A stretch of DNA of 64,000 nt. It comes from Atherinomorus stipes (taxonomy: Eukaryota; Chordata; Actinopteri; Atheriniformes; Atherinidae). The position numbers and the translations under genes are program-made. The DNA is taken from contig JALJCO010012873.1 in assembly GCA_023101725.1 (NCBI GenBank), positions 124,001 to 188,000 on the forward strand. The letters are read 5' to 3'. The notes under the pieces are model-generated. The model had not been told where the DNA came from. It searched no databases and saw only the letters and a list, made by a program, of their open reading frames with translations. Below are positions 1 through 11,514 of the stretch, piece after piece; position 1 is the first letter of the stretch; every line of letters begins with the position of its first letter.

Positions 1-3000
1 CAATTTCATCTTATTTCACTGACAGCTGATTTTTTTCCTTCCTTAATTGAGGAGTATGAATAATATTGAGGACAACTTGTGTGTGTGTGTGCGTACATAT
101 GAATACACACTAGCTGGGCTTAAAAGTGGTGGAGAGGTTTGGATAACAGAGTCCTTTAAGGCTGGAAGAAATGGATCCAGCTCGCCCTACCTTACACTCC
201 AACCCTGCAGTTATCCTTTTAAATGCTCATTTCCTGATGTCAGAAGTGCCTAATCTTCATTTCTATTTCAAACATACTGGATAAGAGAGGATTAAATACT
301 ATAATTATGCCACATTAAAGAAACTCTACACATCACCAAAGAGTGACATCTGTTCAAAAAGTCAGCCTGGAGATGATAAAAAGAAAACTTTAGAAGAACA
401 AGGAAGTCTTTGTAAAAAGGGGCACAAGTGAACTGATATTATTGCTCCGCAAAGAGCCTGATTGCATATTGCGGGACATGGCATTTGGATATCTTTAATT
501 GAGTTGGAGATATCTTTAATTGAGTTTAAGATGTCCTCGACTCAATGCAAGTTATCTTCAACCCAATTAATAACACTGTCAATTTAATTACTGGTATCTT
601 ACAATAATAGGGTTTGAGAAGATATCTGAGAATGTTTTATTTTTTACACATCTGAGGACAGATGCAATCTCTCGGAGGAAGCACGATACAGTATATTTAA
701 TTAATTCAAGTTCAGTACTGTGGATGGTTTTTCTTCCGTTCTTTCTTCATCTAAAAGGCTGATTTGAGGCGATGATTGACACTCTGTATGTTCTGTTCAA
801 GCATGTTACAGACAGAGGCGAGACGCTAACCGCGGGGAGATAGAGTATCTGATGCTCGCATTTCCACACTTCTCCTCGCCGTTTTCATATAAAAAAAAAA
901 AAAAAGAAAGAAGGAAAGAAATTCAAACAGAGTGGAAAGCAGAATCTGTCTCAGGTATCAGCGCAGCTTTGGGAAGTCAGATGTTGCTGAGATCAAATAT
1001 CTGCTTGACTGCCAGGCTGGCTAATGGTTTCCTAATCTCAGATAAGTCATTATCTCATCACGGGGAGAAGAATCCGAGAGGATGAGCGCGTCCGTAACTT
1101 CTCCAGCATCGACGGAAAGATGAATTTTCCAACATTTTAGCGACTGCTCCTTATTCTAAGACTCAGACAAAAAGCAAACACAAAGAAATGATGTTTAACT
1201 TCTGCTGCATTTTGTACATTAATCTAAAGAAAATCAGCGTCTTCCTCGGCAAACTGCGGCGCCGACAGATTTCATAAAGCCTTCCATCAGTTTCATCTGC
1301 TCCCGCAGCTCCATCCGCACCTCAATTATGGCTGTGTTACCTACTGTACAGGAAGGCAGATTAAACAAACTAGTGAAGGCACGTCTCCGGGGGACATGTG
1401 GGTGCCAGTGGAATCACAAGCAGGGTAATCACTTCACAGAGCCAGAGGGAAAGAGAAAGCAGAGAGAGACGGAGCCCGTTAGTGGCTCTAGATCACAGGC
1501 CATCTTCAGTGAGTGGATGAGAATGCCAAACATGTCCCACAGGGGCTCCCACTTTAAATAACGAGCAGGAAACCTCTCGGAAATCCTTTTCCTTCTGGCA
1601 GACTGTGATCGAGAGGGCCCCGAGGACTTATTTGTGTGCGACTGAGGGTACAGTGTACACAGTTTCACCCAAACACACATTTATATTCACAGAGTGCCAG
1701 ACGTGCCACACATGTAGACACGCACATACAAATGCAGACACATGTATCATACACGGCGTGCAAACCCACAGACTTGTCACGCCGGCTGCGTGCAGCCCAC
1801 ACATGACTTCACATCGCACACAGCAGCAGATCTGAGGCTGACGACAGCCGGCCTTGAAGCGACTGCGCGCCTTTATTTCCCCCCGTTTGTCTCAGGAAAC
1901 ATTAAGTTTTTGTGCTTAAAAAGACATGAAAGTTCAGGCGGTTTAATCTCACTAAATGCTCTGACAGTTTACCTGCAGCTTTGAAAGAGCTGCAATTTAA
2001 AATTAATACAGGAAAGCTGCAAATTCGCTTTCTGTTCATTTCTCCTTTTCTGTTGTCAACAGAAGGTGCGTTTAATTCAAGGCTAAGTTTTATGACTAGT
2101 GACCAAATCTACAGTGAGACAGACTTTAACCAGGCAGCACAGAGAATAAGAGCATAGAGCAACATTTCTGAATGAACAGCCAGAAAATATCTTTTTTTTT
2201 TTTACAGCTTTCAGGGTTTGGCATCTAACTTCTGGGGGAAATGTCTGGCTGTGTGTTCTCCAGGTAGCAGCGAAGTCCCTTTCAGCCACTCGATGCTGAG
2301 CCGCTGGTCAGAAAACCTGCTGCAGACGACCTGCTCAGCATCGCCGCTCAGCAACAGCAGGTTTTCCTTCTCCTCATCCTCGCTGGACACCGAGCAGCTG
2401 CTGACCAAAGACTGTAAAAAAACAATGGACGTAGTATCCGGTCACGTTAGAATAGGGGACAGTGAAGCCAGTTGGGTGTTTCCCACCGTCGCCATCTTGC
2501 CGTGTCATGTGAGTTGTCACTCCCGGAAAATACTAAAATGGGCAAAGGCAAGGCCGGTCTGAGCCGCGGGGCAAATGATGGACAGCCAAGCTAATGCTAA
2601 CTGAGCATACGAAGTGAACAGGAACAAACAAAGATACACGATTTAGAGGTAAGAAACGCTCAGACTTGCTGTTAACCAGCTAAAATCCACTGTTGTGCAC
2701 TTCTGCTACAGACTGAGGCCTTCCTGGGAACAAGCAGGGAGCCAACTATCAGCCTCCACGGCCAAAATCGGCATCCGGTCTGCTGCCTGTCAATCAAAAG
2801 GACACGCTCCTAATTATGTTTGATTATAAGATTAAATAACATCTAGTTATTAAAAAAAAATTACCCCCTCACAGTTGTTATGAGGGTAAACTTGACCCAT
2901 TAGACCTAAAATGATGTTTTAAACCAGGCTGTAAACATGTTTATTTCTGCTGTGAAGTTGGCCTTTTTAACATGGGAGTCTATGAGGATTTGCTCTGTTT

Positions 3001-3046
3001 TGGAGCCAGCCCCTAATGGATGAAGAAAGAACTACGATTATTTCAC
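1..3046. other. Intron stretch without gene
   Basis: No exon seen. It contains a short (GT)n at about 81-92, a tandemly doubled motif (ATCTTTAATTGAGTT) at about 490-528, an A-run with GAAA repeats at 890-920, and CA-rich sequence at 1670-1760. From about 2430 to 3040 the sequence reads like a dispersed fish repeat (stretch 'catgggagtctatgagg' near 2971), but I could not find its ends. Confidence 0.4.
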
Positions 3047-3543
3047 TTAAAGGTAGAGTCCAAAGTTTCCCCCCTAAAAAATAAACGTTAGACTTGTGCA
3101 GTGGTGAGTTTGAATGCAACTCCCTCTCCCCCTGCCTGTAATTCGCTCTTTCGCTTTGTTATGGTCTGGTCGGGACATTTCTGGGTGGAGATTTCTGTTT
3201 ATATCACCAGCCAATGACAGAGCTAAGAGCATGACGCTGTGTGGGAATAAGCTCATGATTGCAGCAGACACCAGTCACTCGAACTCTCGAAGGAAAAACA
3301 GAAAGAAAGAAAGAAAAATGGCTGATGCACCGAAGAAAAGGTAATAGCTTTAGATAGTGCACGTTGGAAAACCAGGGTTAATACTGGTTTGGCTTTTACT
3401 CGCGTCTGAGTTCTGAAGGAGAGTCTTGAAGCTGAATAGGCTGAAGAACGAGGCGGCCATTAGCCTGAGAGGGAGGGGCGCTCAGTTTGAATTTTGCTGT
3501 TTGCAAACAGAAACGGTGGAAGGACTTTGGACTCTACCTTTAA
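3047..3543. mobile_element. MITE with 19-bp perfect terminal inverted repeats (family A, copy 1)
   Basis: Left end TTAAAGGTAGAGTCCAAAG (3047-3065) is the exact reverse complement of the right end at 3525-3543. The element is 497 bp and has no transposase. Its interior shares many blocks with the element at 4536-5116, for example 'ccaatgacagagctaa' and 'gcggccattagcc'. Both outer ends read TTAA, which fits a piggyBac-type TTAA target, but the second copy does not keep TTAA on the left, so the superfamily is uncertain. Confidence 0.8.
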
Positions 3544-3801
3544 TTTTGGGCTTCACTGTTTTCCAACGGTCTTTGCCCCTTGCTGCAGACTCAGGTCCCT
3601 GAACTCACCACACTCACATTATTTTCAAGTTGTTGGTAGAAAATCTCAGAAACAGCTTCTCAGGAAAATGTTTGCACTTTTCTAAAGATTCCTGGTTTAC
3701 ACATTAACTTGTAACAAGCACAGTTTGGCTTAACATTTCAAATCCTGGGGATTGAGGAACAAACTGGGCCAAACTGACCATTTTAGAGATGTCTCTTAGA
3801 C

Positions 3802-4294
3802 CACAGTTTCTAAAATGGGGATACACATACCCCTGGGGGTACTTTGAGGCATTCCTGGGGGTACGTGAAATTTTAAGTTTAAATAGATGAAAAAACCATC
3901 CTTCAATGAAATTCATCTAATGAAGATTTGAATAAATGTAAATACACAATCATAAACTGAGTTTAAACCTAATTTGACACTATTTCATTAAAAACCATTA
4001 AGAACCCAACCTGTTAGGAGCCAAATGGCATCAAACATTGAGCACTGTCACACTGATGATGCAAACAGTGGAGTTGCGGTTGAAGCGTAGTACAAATGTG
4101 ACTGAAAAGAAAGGACTTAGGGCTAAAGAAGGCAAAATTACCACTTTTTTTGCACGGTTCTACTTTAATAAACCAAGCACAAATGACAAAGTGCAGTCTT
4201 TTTTTTTCTTTAATCTATTTTTCCAACCAAAAATACTTTGCAGCAGATATATTTCACCAGGGGTACTTTGAGGAAAAATGGCTGAGAACCACTG
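3802..4294. mobile_element. hAT-like nonautonomous element
   Basis: A 493-bp element with imperfect terminal inverted repeats: the left end begins CACAGTTTCTAAAATGGGG, and the right end, reverse-complemented, begins CAGTGGTTCTCAGCC. Both arms then carry 'taccccTGG'-type sequence. It is flanked by 8-bp duplications TCTTAGAC (3794-3801) and TCTTAAAC (4295-4302), with one mismatch. CAGTGGTTCTC ends and 8-bp duplications are typical of hAT (Charlie-like) elements. No transposase is encoded. Confidence 0.7.
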
Positions 4295-5300
4295 TCTTAA
4301 ACTACCAGTTTTGCTGTGCTTTGCTTTATCAGACTCGACCTTTGCAGAGATTCACATGTTCTATGATCTGATGGAGGTTCAGAGCTGCAGTGTTTTAGAT
4401 AAACCTGAAACGTCTTCATCTGTGCTATGGTCCATACTGTAAATCGCATTTTTGTTGTCCAATCTATTATTTTGTGTCAAATTAACAACCTTCTGGTATA
4501 TTGTTGCTATAAATAAAATAACTTAAACATATCTAAAAGGTAGAATCCGGCTTTTCCCCCCTGAAAATAAACACTAGACTTGTGTGAGTGAAATCCGTCT
4601 CAATCCGCACCTTTGGGCCTCTACTCTTGTGTGACAGTGACTTTGTTTGCAACTCACTCTCTCCCTGACTGATTTTTCCTTTTGTTTTGGTGTATTCGGG
4701 ATGTTTCTGGGCAGAGATCTGTGTATTTGTCTCCAGCCAATGACAGAGCTAAAGGCGTAGCACTCTGTAAGGATAAACTCATCAACAGGAATAAAAACCA
4801 GTAGCTTGAATTCTTGAGAAAAAAAAGGCGGATGCAGCGAAGAAAAGGAAGTATTCTGTGGTGAAAATAGTTTTAGATACTGCACGCTTGAAAACAAGGG
4901 TCAATGTTGTACCCCTTTCCCACTGGCCAAAAAACCCGTTTAAACCCGTGAACAATTGGCTTTTAGTGGCGGTGGGAAAGGCTCATCGACCTGCGTCAAA
5001 TGACTCAGCAAACAACACGGGTTAAAATCGCCTTCAAGCAATGCGGCCATTAGCCCGAGGGGAGGGGCTCTCAGTTTGGATAGTGTTTACAAACAGAAAC
5101 TCCGGATTCTACCTTTAAACACACAAAAAAACATTCCATTCAACTCAAAATTTTAATGCAGCACTTTAACTTATATTTTACAGTATTTATTTTACAGTAT
5201 ATTTTACTAACATTTTACAGTGCATCTTATTCTTCACCAGTAAACTGATATTTACGTATCTTAAAAGAGCTACCTTTGCTAAGAATCCAACAGGACTCAA
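4295..5300 (+). repeat. Diverged dispersed repeat, interrupted by MITE family A
   Basis: Segments 4340-4400 ('cacatgttctatgatctgat') and 5224-5280 ('cttattcttcaccagta', 'ctgatatttac') recur in the same order at 29080-29130 and 29190-29250. There they are not separated by the 581-bp MITE. Origin unknown. Confidence 0.45.
4536..5116. mobile_element. MITE family A, copy 2
   Basis: Left AAAGGTAGAATCCGG (4536-4550) is perfectly inverted at 5102-5116. The element is 581 bp, and its interior is clearly related to copy 1 at 3047-3543 but diverged and with an extra block around 4900-5040. No coding potential. It sits inside a diverged repeat that also occurs at 28970-29270. Confidence 0.78.
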
Positions 5301-8300
5301 ACAGACCTAGTGTTTGCAGATTTACTCATTTCAATTTGCAGTTCTCAAACAGAGGCCTAGAAAACAGGCTCAGGGCTTAAAAAGTTCATTTTTTTCTAAG
5401 AACAGACATTTTTTAAGGTTGTGTGTTTTGCCTAACCAGCAGAGACTCAATCTGAGATGTTGAGGTGGACGACGAGATACCAGCGAACCGGCAAATTAGC
5501 TTTTATAGGTAAGTAAGCAGGTTCTGTAAGAGTGCGATTAGATAAGAAAAAAGTTAAAAATGAGTAAGAATCAATGTTAGAATTACTAGTGACTTCCTGG
5601 ATAAAGAAAAAAAAAAATCTCACTTTTAGTTTAATTTCCATTTGCTGTCAACTGTCTGACACTCAGACGCCCAGAGATCGTCAACCGTCCTGCAGGTTTT
5701 AGATGTTTCCTGCTTTAACACATCTGATTCAAGCTGAATGATTAAAAGTCTTAATGGGTAAAAGAAATCTTAATAATACCACCTTTTGCCATTAACCCTT
5801 TCACATTTACTTCTTTCTTCATGGTGACATGCAGCGGAAACCAGCTCCATGCTGAGGTGCTGGGCCTCCAACTCATCCAGCACCATCCAAACCCGGCCCG
5901 CTTTCCTGCAGCTGAACATTCAGGCATCACTTTTTAAATCAGCTTCATGTCTTAAAACTACAGAACTGAAAGAATTAAACATGCTGCACAATGCATCTGG
6001 CTTTAAAGCACGCAGCTACTGTAAAACCTTTGAAAAAGACTCCACAAAGTGTGGAAACACAAAGCTCCTCAATGTGTCTGTAACGGTGGTTTCTAAAAGC
6101 CCCCGCTGCAGGATAACAGAGAGGAGCGCAGTGTTTAACCATTCTTCACATCAATAATTTCAGACGTCTGCCTCGGAAATGAGCATTTTCAATTTTGAGA
6201 CACGACTTCAATTGACTGCTTGAATAATACAGGACAGCAATTGAAGCAACATTATATTTACCCCCGTGGAGATGATCCCAAATACTTTCGAACTATTTCA
6301 GCCGGGCATAAAGGAATCATGAAAGGCCTCACCGTTCCCCTGTGTCCCTTTGCGTGGGGAATGGAACCAGAGTCTTGATATCAAAACTTCAAATGCTTCC
6401 TGTAGAACCAATGCAATGGTGACGGGGCGGGAGGGGGAGTTCATTTACACTTTACTCACTTTCTTTGCTTTCATTCTTCAACCCTCAGAAGTGTCTCTTC
6501 TCCGTTACATCGAAAGTCAAAAGAAGGACTGAAGAGAAAAATCTTTTCTTCTTTCCTTCCCTTTTTTAAAGAAGCACATTCCCTGTGAGCTATAGAGGCT
6601 TAGAATGGTTAGACAATTTAATTGGATAAAAGGAAAAGATTAAAGAGGCCCTGACTCTGTTCCATAAATAATTGATTTCTAATGTATTTGTAGTGGCAGT
6701 GAGACGCCGTTGTTTGGGATTGGGGGATGTTGAGTGGCAGAACGCTTCAGATTTCTCTCAGTCTTTGCCGTCTTTGTTTTTTCATGCCGTGATATCGAAG
6801 CAGCATGAAAGGCAGAGAGGGAGCACACTTGTAGCTCAATTTGATCTTACATCGTCAGAAATCAAAGATCGTGCATGTAAAGAAGGATCGCAAGGAACTT
6901 TTTCTTTTTTCCTTTTTTTTTTTTTTGTGGGAGACCAAACTTTTCACACTATGTAACTAAAGAATACAATGCTGCTGGTACAACCCTTGCGAAACCCCAA
7001 AGGCAAAGCCAGCAACTGCAGCTTGTGTTCAAAACTAATAAAAGAACCACAAAAATCCATTTTGGGAGTTCGACTTAACATTCTGCTCGAGGATGAAAAT
7101 GTCCAAAAGATGTTTAAATAAAACGGATAATCATAGAAACTAATAGAAAGATGGCACCGACAGATTTTCCTGCTCTTTATGATGATTGTTTTCACATCTG
7201 CATAGAACCAAAACAACGAGAATGTCTTGTGACAAGTTCTACAAGGTGGGCTTAACAAATGTACGAATATGCAATAAGCTCTTTACACTTAATTAAAGAC
7301 ATAAATAGTAGGTCAGGGAGTGGTTAACTGCAGAAAATAACTCTGTTGAGCACATTAAGAGTGTAACTGCCAGCCACCGAGCAGCCACAGGCAACAGTTT
7401 GTGCTCTGTTTCATCTCCTTTACCTCCAGGTTAATCTACTTTGTTGATTCTGATCGCCCTTTGTGCAGCCTGACAATGCCGTGGCATTCAGTTGCCGTGG
7501 AATGACAAGAGAAATAGCTGTCATCGCTGCATTTCAATCTATGAATGCCTCTTCCCTAACCCCATGCCTGTAATCTCATTCCTAATGTCAGCAAATAGCA
7601 ATCTGCAGAACTGCTGCGGCCATGGTGGAGGATGGAGGAGAGGCGAGCCCACGCCACGAAGCATTACAGCTCGGCCTGTCAGGGCCCACGGCGGCACAGC
7701 CGCGGAGGGGAGGGAAGGGGGTCCAGTGTCGGTTACATGTTTTAGGAGCAGGTTGGCAGCAGCGACGTGGAGGGGCGCCAGGGAGTGAGCCGGCTGGGCG
7801 AAGTGGGGGAAAGAAGGAAAGAAAGGTAGGGGGGACAGGTGTGTTTGTGCATAAGCTGCCTGTTTGTTTATACGCTGTTTATCCGTGCGCACCCGTATGT
7901 CTGCGCTCGCATGCATGAGCATGCGGACTCGATGCCGTGGTCAAACGCTCACTCACAAATGAAATCTAGCAACGTGAGTGCCCGGAAGCCTCAGCTGGGC
8001 TCGCACGGCAGCTGATCTTGCAAGCCTCAGTGGAGCTGTCTCAACGAGGCAGGGTAGCGAGCGCCGAGCCTGGCGGGGGAGGAAGGGGAGGAGGGAGGAG
8101 GAGGGCCATGCTGGAGGAGGAAGAAGGGGAGGGGAGGGGTCACCTCACGTGAACCGCTGCCAAAAAGCGGGCTTCTGTCGCTGGGAAGAGAAGCCCCATG
8201 CTGGCACGCCGCATCAGCTGAGAAACTAGAAAGCAGCACAGCGAGGTCAGCGAGCACGAGCTGGGGAAGGAAAAAAGCCGGTCCTCCGCTCATAATGGTA

Positions 8301-9030
8301 ACAAATACTATTAAGTATTGAAAACACCACATGGCCAATTACAAACAGGATGATGACACGGCAGAAAACTGCCACCTCATTCAGAAAAGAAGTGAAATGT
8401 CGGCAGTTTAAAGCAAACAAAAGCTGCTGGTTTTTGCAGAATTTCTTCAATCTTGCAAATTTGTAGATTAAGATTCAAAGCATTTTTATTATTTCCAGGA
8501 GAAAAAGGCTCTTAGAAGTCAAATCCGCAACCGCACGCTGACATACATGCTGGATTTTTCCTCATAAAGGGATCATCCGTGGGTATTGTGTTGTGTAATT
8601 TAGCCCTCTGCAGTCGTACATTATAATCCACTGTAGGTGGTATAAGACAAGTTGCCATGTCACCAGACTGCCTCCTCCCCCGGGTGGTCTATGACCTTCT
8701 TCCAGCAGCATTCTGCGACTGCTGCAACACACTTATTGTCATCAGATAAACTCCTCGCATGCTGAAACTTCTACCATGTCCCTCAGTTGTTGCTCCTTTG
8801 GATGTTTTCATTCTATTTTATTTGACTAATCAAGAGATTTCACCTCTGGTTAATTTAGCAACGCCCATGGTTATGCTACCATGGAAACAAGGATGACTTT
8901 TTAAAAATAAAGACATCACAGCAAGTAAAAGACTTTGCTCCTGAGGATTTTTCCAATTTCTTTAAAAATTTCTATCACCTGAATGTCAATTTACCCAGAC
9001 GTTTGTAAAAAGGCCCACTTACAGGGTTGA
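5300..9030. other. Intron stretch, mostly unique
   Basis: No exon recognised. About 5668-5760 resembles the fish hAT-type sequence 'ctgcaggtttt...ctgctttaacacatctgattcaa'. 7600-8260 is markedly GC- and purine-rich with CpGs and a GGAGG-rich run near 8070-8140; it could be regulatory, but no motif decides this. The rest is AT-rich and featureless to me. Confidence 0.4.
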
Positions 9031-9837
9031 ATTGTTTCCTGCATTTAAAGGATAAAACTAAAACTGCTACCTGGTGTTCTGATGAAATACACAACCAAGC
9101 AACGGACAAAAGAAGATGCAAAATGTGAAAATGAATAGCTCAAGAAAGAGGGAACAGAGCAAAGATCAAAGGTCATTTCTAGACTATATTCTAACATACA
9201 AGATAAGGTGGGCTCTGACACAACATATATTAAAGAGAAATGGGAAAAGGATGGGGGTTTCAAACTTGCTTTGGGAGATTAGGAGGAAATATTAGAAAAC
9301 AATGCAAAATGCACAGCATCTCCATGCTGGAGGGAATTTGTCCGCTTTTTCAAAGTTCCATCACAGAGGGTAGCCATGGAGAAAGATCCATCCTGCTGGA
9401 GACAATGTGGGGCTAGCAATGCCAGCCACTATCACATATTCTGTGGTTGTCCCAAATTTGCAACATTCTGGCTTTAGTGTAAAAATCATACAGAAAAAGT
9501 GATTGAGATGACTTTGCCATTCAACTTTAAAGGTGTCATAACCTGCTGTTTTACATACACAATCCTTCTTAAATTATCTTCAAATGAATTTTTAATTCTA
9601 GTTGGGTGGGAGGAAAATTTAATGAGCTCATTTGAACCTCTTTTAATCCCCAACTATTGTTTGTCGCGAGAAAACGCACGAGAGTTTAGACCTGTCTGTA
9701 AGCGCGTTTACAAGGCAAACGTCAAAGCCAAAACAAAGTTTTATCAGGACAGAGCAGGTGAAGGAAATGATGTCCCAGCAGAGAAAAACGTGATAAAAAT
9801 GTAACGGTGCGGTTGATGGAGAGGATCCGCGGAGTAA

Positions 9838-10409
9838 GGCCTGGGATATACTTGCTGTTGGCGACGCGTCCGCGTACGCATCATGGCGCCCACGCGTTCC
9901 CAGCGTACCTACGGCACGTAGGTCGCTCGCGTTGACGCGAGGTAACGTGCCGCATGCGCGTGGTGCAATATTGACTTGAACGCTAGAGGTGCTCGTGCGT
10001 ACAAAAAGCGTGAACACGAGGTCAGAGGTAAACACAATGGCAAACACAATGGCGTCGGCGAGTAGTTTTGAAGAGCGTCTCTCGGACCTGGTCCGAAACT
10101 ACAGACACTTATATGATATTTCCTCCCCGTTGCACAGCAGTAGCAAAAGTAAAATGATCGTTTCTTCTTCGAGAGCAATAACATTGTCCATTTTCCACAT
10201 ACACCTGGGTCGTTCACGTATGCCCCGGAAAAACAATCTGACCGGCAGACTGACCTTTTTACATTCTCATGAAGTGCTGTGTACTCCTCCTAGCGGTGGC
10301 CTCCGGTATTGAGCGTTTCGGCCGCGACGTGCTGCAGCAAGTATATTCACAGACGACGCAGACCGCTTGCGTGAACGTTTGCGTCCTTTTAAGCCTGATA
10401 TCCCAGGCT
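9838..10409 (+). mobile_element. PIF/Harbinger-type relic keeping a MADF-like exon
   Basis: A 572-bp element flanked by TAA on both sides (9835-9837 and 10410-10412), the 3-bp target duplication typical of PIF/Harbinger. The left end reads GGCCTGGGATATACTTGCTG. The inverse is present on the right but split: 'cagcaagtatat' at 10335-10346 and 'tatcccaggct' at 10399-10409, with about 52 bp between them. Inside, an ATG at 10036 opens a short frame containing SSFEERLSDLVRNYRHLYD. This looks like the start of the MADF/Myb-like DNA-binding protein carried by autonomous Harbinger elements; the rest of that gene and the transposase are missing. The CpG-rich composition differs from the flanks. Confidence 0.68.
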
Positions 10410-10412
10410 TAA

Positions 10413-11216
10413 AAGGGTTGGACTCTGATGAATATAATGAGCGGACGTCTGACATGAAGTTAACCAAACAGTGTTAGCTTCTGTAGCTACATTAGCAGCT
10501 TGTCCGCTCGTCTACCATCGTTTACTGGTCTCTGACACAAAAGATAATAAGTTACACAAGCAGCAACACTTACCGACTGCACATCCTCACTGATAAATAT
10601 AATCCACTCCTCCCTGGTAAGAGCACTGAAAACTGCTGAATTTTTGCCGAGGCAACTCAGCATGGCAATCTCCCCCCTCCTCCTCCTCCTCGCCGGCGTC
10701 CTTTCTGACAAAGCTGGTCTACTCTGTGGCAGGTAATCAACTGCCTTCAGGTGGTGCTAAATACGCTAGCTTAGCAGCTCGCTCGCAGCCTCTCTAGTTT
10801 AAATTTACTTTTATTGGTTTATTTTTACTGTTTTTATTGTGTTGCATTTACTTTATTCATTGCTGTCTTTTATTCTGTAAAGCACTTTGGTTGGCCACTG
10901 GCCTTTTAAAAATGTGCTATATAAATAAACCTGACATTGACATTGGCATCATAACAGCTGATCATAACGACTCCACGGCAGGTAATCAGCTACTTTTAGG
11001 TGGCGCTAAAGAGGCTAGCTTAGCAGCTAGCAGCCTCTCTCGTTCACGTCAATGGGAGAAAGAAATCCAATTCACGTACTGTGGAGAGCGCGTGCTTGTG
11101 GCCAATTCTGGTGAGAAGAGAGCACTCGCACTCAAAGACGAAGTTACTTTCACTTTCCGGAGTTTCTGGCACATTATAACTGAGGTCCTGTTCCAATACA
11201 CGTTTTAACGTGAAAA
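10413..11216. repeat. Composite insert with 65-bp direct repeat around a SINE/LINE-like tail
   Basis: A segment beginning 'ggcaggtaatca' at about 10730-10796 recurs, diverged, at about 10979-11042; both copies contain 'gctagcttagcagct' and end 'cagcctctct'. Between them lies 'ctgtaaagcactttgg...gtgctatataaataaacctgacattgacattgg', which reads like the 3' tail of a fish SINE/LINE. The remainder is unclassified. Confidence 0.45.
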
Positions 11217-11514
11217 AGTGGGATTTCTGGGTGATGACACCTTTAAGACTTTGTATCTTGGGAAGAAACCAGCCCAATTAATGGAATGTAAAAAGATATA
11301 TAAGTTTAGCATACTGTTGGCTGCTGCAAAAAAAGCCATTAGAAGGAAATGGCTTACAGACAAAACCCCCACTTTTGAAGATTGGCTTAGTGTTGCCCAT
11401 GACATTTATGTAATGGAAAAATTGACAAAAAAATGGTCAAGAAAAAGTGTGAGTTGGGCGGCGGCCGAGGGCAGGGGGAGGCCCTGGCGGTCCGACCCCC
11501 GGCTGCAGAAGCTA

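Noticed and set aside
2211..2562. Open frames on both strands with Ser/Glu-rich peptide
   Set aside because: No recognised family and no convincing splice sites; lies in or next to a dispersed repeat. Not an LPP LIM exon, because it lacks the paired cysteine motifs.
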